From an uncultured Eubacterium sp. (GTDB taxonomy: Bacteria; Bacillota; Clostridia; Lachnospirales; Lachnospiraceae), in the NCBI GenBank assembly GCA_910579075.1, contig CAJTSV010000123.1:1-10721 (forward strand): a stretch of DNA of 10,721 nucleotides, in the 5' to 3' direction. The stretch's first letter is position 1, and each line of letters opens with the position of its first letter. A model generated the notes under the pieces. That model was given only the letters and a program-made list of their open reading frames with translations, was not told the origin of the DNA and did no database searches. The position numbers and the translations under genes are program-made. Positions 1-5,519 of the stretch are shown piece after piece.

Positions 1-1110
1 TCCCTAATTATACCATATTTCTTAACTGTTCACAACTTAATTTACTATATACTAGATAGTTTTAACTGCAACTTTAAGAAAAAGCAAGCCAGATTAAAAG
101 ATATAGCGGTTCGGTGGGAATACTATGCTGACAGGGCAGGTCAGGCAGCAGATATTATTACGGTAATTGCAGACCAGCTAAATTTAGCCAATGATAGAAT
201 TTTAGGCAGGGGAGAGCATCCGATATGGTATCGGGGACATGAGATGGTGGAATATAAGCTGATACCCAATATTATGAGAAAGTATAAAGATAAAAAAATG
301 GAGAAAAAGAATCATGATGAATTTTTTATCGATGCTTACCTTAGGCAGGAATATGAAGAATTTAAATTTCGGACAGATGGTTCTGTGGAGGCAATTGATT
401 ATGGAGCCTATACAGACGCAGATTATATTGCTTTGATGCAGCATTATTCTACACCGACTAATTTTTTAGACTGGACAGAAGATGCGATGTCAGCGCTTTA
501 TTTTGCACTGGAAGGGTTTCTTGATGAAAAAGTGCCTGTAAAAAAAGGGGATGCGGCATTATACCTTTTCAGTCCGGAACTATATAATTACGCAAGAAAT
601 AAAATGCTTTTGCAGAATAGGAAGAAAAGGGATAATAAGACTGAAATTGAGAAAATGATTTTAGAAAACACATGTACAGAAGTTATACCAAATATATCGG
701 TATCTTATCATAAGGATTCTTATTTTATGTTTTTGCTGGGAAATAACAAATACCAGACAGGTGGCAATTATACTGAAGCAAAAGGGAAATGGAAATACTA
801 TATGCCTATGGCAGTGTATGTGTCAAGGCTGAATAACCGTATACGTGCTCAGAGCGGCAATTTTCTTGCATATAATATTTATACAGGACCAGACAATAAA
901 AATGAATTTAATCATGTAGACTTGGAATATATTCAAAAAGAATATTTGAAAGAATACCAGAAAAATGAAGACACGTGCCCGTTTTTGTACAAGGTAATTA
1001 TCAAAGAGGCATACAGGAAAGAAATTGCAAAATGGGTCAAAACATTTGGTATGGCAAAGGAAAAATGCTATCCAGAGCTTGCCAATATTGGAGAACGCAT
1101 TATGCGGTAA
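1..1110 (+). CDS. FRG-domain protein, 5' end outside window
   Basis: The frame is open from base 1 to the TAA at 1108-1110 (369 codons) with no ATG, GTG or TTG before 244. The FRG signature W-Y-R-G-H lies at codons 76-80, just before the ATG at 244, so that ATG cannot be the true start and the gene begins upstream of the window or is 5'-truncated. Further FRG hallmarks are Y-K-L-I-P-N-I-M-R shortly after and Q-H-Y-x-x-P-T-x-x-L-D-W-T at about codons 147-159, followed by A-L-Y-F-A. FRG domains are named for a conserved Phe-Arg-Gly (here Tyr-Arg-Gly). They occur in bacterial accessory and mobile regions, and their biochemical role is not firmly established. No signal peptide is evident in the visible part, so it is probably cytoplasmic. 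The gene is clearly more AT-rich than gdhA and the transporter genes, which suggests horizontal acquisition. Family assignment is confident; function is not. Confidence 0.85.
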   Translation, partial: SLIIPYFLTVHNLIYYILDSFNCNFKKKQARLKDIAVRWEYYADRAGQAADIITVIADQLNLANDRILGRGEHPIWYRGHEMVEYKLIPNIMRKYKDKKMEKKNHDEFFIDAYLRQEYEEFKFRTDGSVEAIDYGAYTDADYIALMQHYSTPTNFLDWTEDAMSALYFALEGFLDEKVPVKKGDAALYLFSPELYNYARNKMLLQNRKKRDNKTEIEKMILENTCTEVIPNISVSYHKDSYFMFLLGNNKYQTGGNYTEAKGKWKYYMPMAVYVSRLNNRIRAQSGNFLAYNIYTGPDNKNEFNHVDLEYIQKEYLKEYQKNEDTCPFLYKVIIKEAYRKEIAKWVKTFGMAKEKCYPELANIGERIMR

Positions 1111-1134
1111 GAGGTTTTCTTTCATTTTCAGGTT

Positions 1135-1163
1135 TTGACAAAATAAAACTCATCTCGTATGGT
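1135..1163 (+). promoter_or_regulatory. Promoter of the 118-aa FRG partner gene
   Basis: A perfect TTGACA -35 box (1135-1140) is followed by a 17-bp spacer and TATGGT (1158-1163) as -10 box. Transcription would start near 1170, about 17 bases before the TTG start at 1187. The -10 box sits inside the loop of the hairpin at 1145-1186. Transcripts from this promoter would therefore lack the left arm of that hairpin and leave the ribosome binding site unpaired. Confidence 0.65.
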
Positions 1164-1188
1164 AATGTGCCAGAGAGGTGAGTTTTTT
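1145..1188 (+). terminator. Terminator-like hairpin that also masks an RBS
   Basis: Left arm 1145-1156 (AAAACTCATCTC) pairs with right arm 1175-1186 (GAGGTGAGTTTT): 12 base pairs with one T-G wobble and an 18-base loop. The T run continues to 1188, giving the A-stem-T outline of an intrinsic terminator for the FRG gene that ends at 1110. The right arm also holds the GAGGTGAG ribosome binding site of the next gene, so in read-through RNA the structure could also block translation. Confidence 0.6.
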
Positions 1189-1543
1189 GAAAAGAATCAA
1201 TGATTATTATCGCTGGCAGCGGCTTGAACAGTGGAAGTTTATTATTGATAGGAAAGAAGCAGAGTGGGAAGAAACTGAATATCCTAGAATAAATGAAAGA
1301 ATGATGGAAAGTGCAATACATCTGTTAAATGAAAATCGTTTTCCATATGCAATTACATGTATTCGTCCGTGTTATGACCGAATCATACTGAAGCCTTTCT
1401 TTTGGAAAGAACTGTTTGACTTTGTCAGTGGAAAAAGAGGAATCCGTTCCGGGGAAAAAGAGATATTTTTTGATAACCTGAATGAGGACATACGCAAAAA
1501 TATTCTTGAGGCCTGGATTTTATCTGTATGGATGGCAGAATAG
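1187..1543 (+). CDS. Unrecognised 118-aa protein downstream of FRG gene
   Basis: I do not recognise the family. The TTG at 1187 is preferred because GAGGTGAG (1175-1182) sits at normal ribosome-binding distance from it. The GTG at 1178, three codons upstream in frame, would lie inside that site. The product starts M-K-R-I-N-D-Y-Y-R-W and is rich in Trp, Arg and Glu. It is predicted soluble and mostly helical, with no signal peptide or membrane segment. A central E-N-R-F-P-Y-A-I-T-C-I-R-P-C-Y-D-R stretch resembles a helical repeat hairpin, and the C-terminus is I-L-E-A-W-I-L-S-V-W-M-A-E. It lies 76 bases after the FRG gene on the same strand and shares its AT-rich composition. It has its own promoter (1135-1163). 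The context suggests a partner or antidote of the FRG protein, but that is inference from arrangement only. Confidence 0.7.
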   Translation: MKRINDYYRWQRLEQWKFIIDRKEAEWEETEYPRINERMMESAIHLLNENRFPYAITCIRPCYDRIILKPFFWKELFDFVSGKRGIRSGEKEIFFDNLNEDIRKNILEAWILSVWMAE

Positions 1544-1601
1544 AGGTAATACACAGCAGACTTAATAAAATAAGGAATTTCACCCCAAACGCAAAAATAT
1601 C

Positions 1602-1630
1602 TTGCAGTATCTGCCATTTCATAATAAAAT
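1602..1630 (+). promoter_or_regulatory. Possible gdhA promoter
   Basis: TTGCAG (1602-1607), a 17-bp spacer and TAAAAT (1625-1630) form a plausible sigma-A promoter about 44 bases before the gdhA start. The -10 matches consensus at 5 of 6 positions, but the -35 matches at only 3. A 13-bp direct repeat (copies at 1563-1575 and 1622-1634) overlaps the -10 box and could serve regulation. Confidence 0.35.
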
Positions 1631-1673
1631 AAGGGATAAGAGACAAATAATATGAAGAAAAGGAGATTGCCAA

Positions 1674-3008
1674 ATGAGTTACGTTGATGATGTACTTGCA
1701 AGGGTGAAGGAAAAAAATGCATCTGAGCCAGAGTTTTTACAGGCTGCCGGGGAAGTATTGGAATCATTAAGGCCGGTAATTGAAGCAAACGAGGAGCTTT
1801 ACAAGAGAGAAGCATTATTAGAAAGACTGACAGAGCCGGACAGGCAGTTTAAATTCCGCGTGCCGTGGGTAGATGATAAAGGACAGGTTCAGGTAAATAC
1901 AGGCTACAGGGTACAGTTTAACAATGCGATTGGGCCGTACAAGGGCGGACTGAGGCTGCATCCGTCTGTAAACCTTGGCATTATTAAGTTCTTAGGGTTT
2001 GAGCAGATTTTCAAAAATTCCCTGACAGGGCTTCCGATTGGCGGCGGCAAGGGTGGCTGCGATTTTGACCCGAAAGGCAAATCTGACCGTGAAGTAATGG
2101 CATTCTGCCAGAGCTTTATGACAGAGTTATGCAAATATATCGGGGCGGATGTGGATGTTCCGGCTGGTGATATCGGAACAGGCGCAAGGGAAATCGGGTA
2201 CATGTTTGGACAGTACAAAAAAATCCGCGGTACCTATGAAGGCGTCCTGACAGGAAAGGGCCTGACCTATGGCGGTTCCCTGGCACGTACAGAAGCAACG
2301 GGCTATGGCTTGTTATATATTACCGAAGAACTGATGAAATGCCATGGCGAATCCATGGAAGGCAAAACCGTTGCTGTATCAGGTGCAGGAAATGTTGCGA
2401 TTTATGCGGCACAGAAGGCACAGCAGATGGGTGCAAAGGTTGTGACCTGTTCGGATTCGACTGGCTGGATTTATGACCCGGAAGGAATCGATGTTGCATT
2501 ATTAAAAGAAGTAAAAGAAGTAAAGCGTGCGCGCCTGACCGAGTATGCAGCAGCCAGAAAGAGCGCTGAATACCATGAAGGACGCGGCGTATGGCAGGTA
2601 AAATGCGATATTGCCCTGCCATGTGCAACACAGAATGAGCTTCTGATTGACGATGCGAAGCAGTTAGTGGCAAACGGCTGCAAGGCTGTCTGTGAAGGTG
2701 CAAACATGCCGACAACCATTGATGCAACGAAGTATTTGCAGGAGAATGGTGTCTGGTTTATCGGCGGCAAGGCTGCAAATGCAGGCGGCGTGGCTACTTC
2801 CGCACTGGAAATGACACAGAATTCTGAAAGACTGAGCTGGACGTTTGAAGAAGTAGATTCCAAGCTTCAGCAGATTATGGTGAATATTTATCACAATATT
2901 GACAATGCAGCTAAGAAATACGGCATGGAAGGCGATTATGTGGCTGGTGCTAATATTGCCGGATTTGAAAAAGTGGCAGAAGCGATGCTGGCACAGGGTG
3001 TGTGCTGA
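1674..3008 (+). CDS. gdhA: NADP-type glutamate dehydrogenase
   Basis: Catalyses reversible reductive amination of 2-oxoglutarate with ammonium to L-glutamate, linking carbon and nitrogen metabolism in the cytoplasm; the enzyme family is hexameric. The 444-residue length is normal for the bacterial hexameric class. Active-site residues known from Clostridium symbiosum GDH (K89, K113, K125, D165) are present one position later: K90 in G-P-Y-K-G-G, K114 in F-K-N-S, K126 in the G-G-G-K-G-G motif and D166 in P-A-G-D-I-G-T-G. The Rossmann loop G-A-G-N-V-A is at 237-242. The second strand ends in S-D-S (260-262), as in NADP-specific enzymes such as E. coli GdhA, whereas the NAD-type C. symbiosum enzyme has S-G-P, so NADP use is inferred. 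The ATG has AGGAGA (1661-1666) seven bases upstream. It is flanked by its own putative promoter and a strong terminator, so probably monocistronic. Confidence 0.97.
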   Translation: MSYVDDVLARVKEKNASEPEFLQAAGEVLESLRPVIEANEELYKREALLERLTEPDRQFKFRVPWVDDKGQVQVNTGYRVQFNNAIGPYKGGLRLHPSVNLGIIKFLGFEQIFKNSLTGLPIGGGKGGCDFDPKGKSDREVMAFCQSFMTELCKYIGADVDVPAGDIGTGAREIGYMFGQYKKIRGTYEGVLTGKGLTYGGSLARTEATGYGLLYITEELMKCHGESMEGKTVAVSGAGNVAIYAAQKAQQMGAKVVTCSDSTGWIYDPEGIDVALLKEVKEVKRARLTEYAAARKSAEYHEGRGVWQVKCDIALPCATQNELLIDDAKQLVANGCKAVCEGANMPTTIDATKYLQENGVWFIGGKAANAGGVATSALEMTQNSERLSWTFEEVDSKLQQIMVNIYHNIDNAAKKYGMEGDYVAGANIAGFEKVAEAMLAQGVC

Positions 3009-3042
3009 TAACAGGCATTTGCTGGATAGATAAGCGATAGGA

Positions 3043-3077
3043 AAAGGCTTCAGGAACAGAATGTTTCTGGAGCCTTT
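3043..3077 (+). terminator. Intrinsic terminator of gdhA
   Basis: Arms 3043-3058 and 3062-3077 pair over 16 positions (two G-T wobbles) around a 3-base loop, starting 34 bases after the gdhA stop. The stem has a flanking A tract on the left and ends in TTT, followed by a weakly T-rich stretch (GTACTCTGTTCG). The stem is very strong; the short T run is the only weakness. Confidence 0.8.
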
Positions 3078-3158
3078 GTACTCTGTTCGTTACTGTTCCC
3101 TGCATTCGACAAATTTCTGCATTTTTTTCAAATTTATGCTTCCATTTAGTACAATTTA

Positions 3159-3167
3159 TGTTATAAT
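3159..3167 (+). promoter_or_regulatory. Extended -10 promoter in intergenic region
   Basis: TG at 3159-3160, one base, then a perfect TATAAT at 3162-3167 make a textbook extended -10 element within a very AT-rich stretch. The -35 position at 17-bp spacing (CTTCCA, 3139-3144) is poor, as is common for extended -10 promoters. RNA would start near 3174. No gene follows on this strand until about 3.95-4.04 kb, so it would drive a non-coding RNA or a very long kinase leader. Confidence 0.5.
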
Positions 3168-3241
3168 TTACTAAGAGGGCATTGGAATCAGGGTTAGGCC
3201 AACAGGTTTTTACATAATTTCACAGTTTTACGTCAGATAAA

Positions 3242-3281
3242 GCTTTTCCTGCGGCTGCTGTTCGGGCGGTTTCAGGAAAGC
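3242..3281 (+). other. Stem-loop in putative leader or non-coding RNA
   Basis: GCTTTTCCTG (3242-3251) pairs with CAGGAAAGC (3273-3281) with one bulged T, and the enclosed 21 bases can continue pairing through several G-T and G-C pairs to a 5-base loop. Related T-T-T-T-A-C-G...A-G-A-T-A-A-A sequences flank it at 3223-3242 and 3282-3302. No T run follows, so it is not a standard terminator. It lies about 70 bases downstream of the extended -10 promoter. Confidence 0.4.
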
Positions 3282-3406
3282 CAGCTTTTACGAAAGATAA
3301 AATCATACATCGCTACGAAAGAAAAGACCGTTTCTGATGCTGTGAACTGTTATACGGTTCGCCGGAAAATGGTTTATTGTACAAAAGAAAAACAGACCTG
3401 ATTCTA

Positions 3407-3446
3407 ATGCTTTTCTTAAATATAGTTTTTTTATATTCTAAAGCAT
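3407..3446. repeat. Hairpin-forming inverted repeat
   Basis: ATGCTTT (3407-3413) pairs with AAAGCAT (3440-3446), and inside it AATATA (3419-3424) pairs with TATATT (3432-3437) around a G-T6 loop. The right outer arm overlaps the left arm of a second inverted repeat (3442-3457 with 3511-3526), so the two foldings exclude each other. Confidence 0.4.
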
Positions 3447-3526
3447 GTTTGAAAAATTCTTTTCGCCAGGTGTATTTCCCGGTTTGTGGAGAATCCAGAT
3501 TGTGGAAATGATTTTTCAAATATGCT
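3442..3526. repeat. 16-bp inverted repeat with about 53-bp spacer
   Basis: AGCATGTTTGAAAAAT at 3442-3457 is matched in reverse complement by ATTTTTCAAATATGCT at 3511-3526 at 15 of 16 positions, the exception being one G-T pair. The right end of the second arm continues into CTCTAAAGC, echoing TTCTAAAGC before the first arm. It could be a transcript structure or the remnant of a small repetitive element. Confidence 0.45.
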
Positions 3527-3812
3527 CTAAAGCTTATTTTGCAGCTGACGGAAAGTCTGGGACGATGCTGGCAGCTGGTATCTTAAATTCAAATCAGATT
3601 ATGCATTCAAAATATATTTCTGAAATTTATTCCATTCCGAAATCATATGTCAGTTACCACAGGCCGGAGAGGGGACAGCTGGCATGGAACAGAGGGAACA
3701 GGCAGGAAAAAGCATTGGGCTGTTAAACAGCAAAATGTGATGAGTATGTGCAGAAAAGACGATAAAAGAAATGAACTAAACACAAAGCTGGGTGGTGCAG
3801 CCGCAGATGGGT

Positions 3813-3838
3813 TATAATATTTGCAGAATTATATTATA
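3813..3838. promoter_or_regulatory. AT-rich dyad, possible operator or -10 region
   Basis: TATAATAT (3813-3820) and ATATTATA (3831-3838) form a perfect 8-bp inverted repeat around ten bases. The left arm contains TATAAT, but no acceptable -35 box stands 16-18 bp before it. The symmetric arms about two helical turns apart would suit a dimeric regulator upstream of the kinase gene. Such AT-rich dyads can also arise by chance. Confidence 0.3.
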
Positions 3839-3846
3839 GGAATAAT

Positions 3847-3953
3847 CAGTGATGAAAGCAGCTGTGCCAATACAATCATTGTTTGCACTAAGAAATAAAA
3901 ATAGCCAGTGATGAAAACAGCTGTGCCAAAATAATTATTGTTTACTTTGAGAA
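3847..3953. repeat. Direct repeat, two 48-bp copies, 59-bp period
   Basis: Copies at 3847-3894 and 3906-3953 match at about 40 of 48 positions and share the core C-A-G-T-G-A-T-G-A-A-A...C-A-G-C-T-G-T-G-C-C-A. The second copy stops exactly before the TTG at 3954, which argues that this TTG is not the kinase start. The 59-bp spacing is close to 5.6 helical turns. Role unknown; possibly an old duplication or a paired regulator site. Confidence 0.6.
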
Positions 3954-4037
3954 TTGCCAGATAAAGTGATAAGATATCGCATATCACGTGAGGAAAAACA
4001 ACAAAAAGCAGATTCAGAATACAGGGAAAAGAAGGCA

Positions 4038-5420
4038 ATGGAAAATATTCAGGGAATAAAAAAATATCATCGGTTTTTCAGAAAATATTTAGGGCCGGTG
4101 TTTTTCAGCATGGCGGTTATTGTATTTAACATATGGTTTGACGCAGCCTGCTATCAGAATTATCAGGATAAAATGCATCTGTTAGAGCAGATGGCAGCAT
4201 CCGATGAGGATAACAGGCTGGATGCAGCTGTCAGCATTATAAAAGCCGAACAGGAGCATCGGATGGAATTTGTAAAGCCGTATGGACTGGAGCACAGTGT
4301 TCAGAACAGGTATTATGTGATGTATACCAGGCAGTGCATGGCCATGGCTGCTGGCTCCGGCCTGGTTCTTGTAATATTTCTGGCTGTCTCATACTGGCGG
4401 CAAAGGAGCAGGCATGCACAGCTGGAAGCATATTTAAGCAGCCTGAGCAGATATCTGGCAGAGTTTTGGGAGCATGCACAGTTTTCAGGCTGCGGGCAGA
4501 ATCCAGAACACAAAGCCCGGCTCGTGCAGAAAACAACACCCTGGCCCGTGCAGGAAACGCCAGCTGCCAGATACACCCCTTGCAGCCGGCCGGTTCTTCC
4601 GCCAGCGCTGGAAGGACTGGAAACGGAAGCGGGCTTTTTGAATGACCAGCTGGAGCGGGCGGCACAGTATCTGCTGCAGGTACAGGAAAAAGCTTATCTG
4701 GAAAAAGAAAAGACAAAGAGCATGGTCACCGATATTTCGCATCAGTTAAAGACCCCGGTTGCCGCGCTGGACACCTGTTTTACAATACTGGAAGACCCGC
4801 AGCTGCTGGCAGCGGAGCGGATGGAATTTTACGGGCGGTGCCGGAATGAGCTGGAAGGCTTAAAGGGGCTGCTGGATTCGCTGCTGCAGATTTCCCGGCT
4901 GGAATCCGGGCTGATTCAGATTGCACGGAAAAAGAGCCTGCTGTTTGATACCGTGATTGCAGCGGTAAACCGGATTTATCCGAAAGCTTCGGAGAAACAG
5001 ATAGGGCTGGAAACGGATTTTGAACCTCAGACAGAACAGCTGGCAGTGATGCAGGACGAAAAATGGCTGTGCGAGGCACTGGTAAATGTACTGGATAATG
5101 CGGTAAAATATAGTCCCTGCGGCAGCGAAATCCGTATCGGAATTCACAAAGGCATCCGTTTTGTGCGCATAGAGATAGCAGACCAGGGCATCGGCATACC
5201 GGGCGAGGACTGCCACAAGGTGTTCCGCCGTTTTTACCGTGGCAGCAGCAGATGGGTGCACGGGCAGCCAGGCTCGGGAGTCGGGCTGTATCTGGTGCGC
5301 GAGATTATAAACGGGCATCACGGAACGGTCATCGTCAAACAGGGGCATCCGGATGCGGCTTCGCAAAAGATTAAATTTCCGGGAAGCATCTTTGTAATCC
5401 AGATTCCCCTTGCGCTGTAA
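4038..5420 (+). CDS. Membrane sensor histidine kinase
   Basis: Orthodox two-component kinase, 460 residues. Numbering from ATG 4038: TM1 about 17-34, extracytoplasmic loop about 35-99, TM2 about 100-119, a variable linker rich in Pro, Gln and Ala (142-192), then the H-box D-I-S-H-Q-L-K-T-P with phospho-acceptor H235. The ATPase domain shows the N-box (N354), G1 box D-Q-G-I-G-I-P (D382), F-box V-F-R-R-F-Y and G2 box G-S-G-V-G-L. All catalytic boxes are intact. The start is uncertain. ATG 4038 has AGGGA (4023-4027) upstream. In-frame TTG 3954 and GTG 3966 give longer products but lack a ribosome site, and the TTG abuts a direct repeat. The kinase precedes an ABC ATPase and FtsX-type permease, the context of antimicrobial-peptide sensing loci. 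Its 65-residue loop is larger than in BceS-type kinases, so it may sense ligand directly. No cognate response regulator gene is adjacent. Confidence 0.93.
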   Translation: MENIQGIKKYHRFFRKYLGPVFFSMAVIVFNIWFDAACYQNYQDKMHLLEQMAASDEDNRLDAAVSIIKAEQEHRMEFVKPYGLEHSVQNRYYVMYTRQCMAMAAGSGLVLVIFLAVSYWRQRSRHAQLEAYLSSLSRYLAEFWEHAQFSGCGQNPEHKARLVQKTTPWPVQETPAARYTPCSRPVLPPALEGLETEAGFLNDQLERAAQYLLQVQEKAYLEKEKTKSMVTDISHQLKTPVAALDTCFTILEDPQLLAAERMEFYGRCRNELEGLKGLLDSLLQISRLESGLIQIARKKSLLFDTVIAAVNRIYPKASEKQIGLETDFEPQTEQLAVMQDEKWLCEALVNVLDNAVKYSPCGSEIRIGIHKGIRFVRIEIADQGIGIPGEDCHKVFRRFYRGSSRWVHGQPGSGVGLYLVREIINGHHGTVIVKQGHPDAASQKIKFPGSIFVIQIPLAL

Positions 5421-5422
5421 TT

Positions 5423-5471
5423 CTTACAAAACTGTAAGTGTTTTTCACAGGATTTGCAAGCAGACTGTAAG
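5423..5471 (+). promoter_or_regulatory. TGTAAG operator-like palindrome and half-site
   Basis: CTTACA (5423-5428), four bases, TGTAAG (5433-5438) form a perfect palindrome three bases after the kinase stop. A further TGTAAG occurs at 5466-5471, exactly 33 bp (three helical turns) from the first. CTGTAA also occurs at 5415-5420, over the kinase stop codon. Arrays of TGTAA half-sites in phase are typical of binding by OmpR-type regulators, so this is a candidate site for the regulator that works with the kinase. Confidence 0.45.
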
Positions 5472-5488
5472 GCAGGCATGATAAGATA
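5454..5488 (+). promoter_or_regulatory. Weak candidate promoter for the ABC genes
   Basis: TTGCAA (5454-5459) with CATGAT (5477-5482) at 17-bp spacing, or TAAGAT (5483-5488) at 23 bp, could form an activated promoter. The match is poor, which fits a promoter needing an activator. The TGTAAG half-site lies between the boxes and the palindrome directly upstream. Uncertain. Confidence 0.3.
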
Positions 5489-5500
5489 TGAAAAAGAGGA

Positions 5501-5519
5501 GCACAGCAGGGTGCTGTGC
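5501..5519 (+). other. Perfect hairpin in the ABC-gene leader
   Basis: GCACAGCA (5501-5508) and TGCTGTGC (5512-5519) form an uninterrupted 8-bp GC-rich stem with a 3-base loop, 32 bases before the ATPase start. No T run follows, so it is not a terminator. It may stabilise the 5' end of the mRNA or pause transcription. Confidence 0.5.

Larger units (their letters stand above)
3078..4037. other. Long non-coding stretch before the kinase gene
   Basis: Nearly 1 kb between the gdhA terminator and the kinase start has no gene I can support. The longest frames (3445-3726 plus, 3313-3519 minus) lack ribosome binding sites and recognisable domains. The stretch contains an extended -10 promoter (3159-3167), a stem-loop (3242-3281), a set of hairpin arms (3407-3526), an AT-rich dyad (3813-3838) and a direct repeat (3847-3953), each listed separately. 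In related loci the response regulator gene would be expected just before the kinase; no trace of a receiver or winged-helix domain was seen in any frame. Confidence 0.6.

Noticed and set aside
2116..2894. Long open frames on the minus strand across gdhA and across the kinase and permease genes
   Set aside because: They lie opposite strongly conserved coding sequence and give Ser/Pro/Arg/His-rich translations typical of antisense shadows.
3313..3519. 68-codon minus-strand open frame overlapping the previous one
   Set aside because: Same repeat-rich DNA on the other strand, with no domain and no clear translation signals.
3445..3726. 93-codon plus-strand open frame
   Set aside because: No ribosome binding site before the ATG, it starts within inverted-repeat sequence, the translation shows no recognisable domain and its C-terminal part is low in order. 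Probably chance.
3745..3822. Possible 25-aa peptide with a Gly-Gly motif (N-T-K-L-G-G-A-A-A-D-G-L)
   Set aside because: It looks like a bacteriocin-type leader at first sight, but there is no ribosome binding site, no peptidase-containing transporter and no hydrophobic or Cys-rich core.
1563..3953. The recurrent period of 59-60 bp in three repeat pairs (1563/1622, 3223/3282, 3847/3906)
   Set aside because: The three repeated sequences are unrelated to each other, so a common element is not supported; equal spacing is probably coincidence.
3223..3953. CRISPR array
   Set aside because: Only pairs of diverged repeats are present; no third regular copy, no unique spacers of uniform size and no cas genes.
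3954..4037. Upstream TTG (3954) and GTG (3966) as kinase starts
   Set aside because: Neither has a ribosome binding site, and the TTG directly joins the end of a direct repeat. ATG 4038 is preferred, though not proven.
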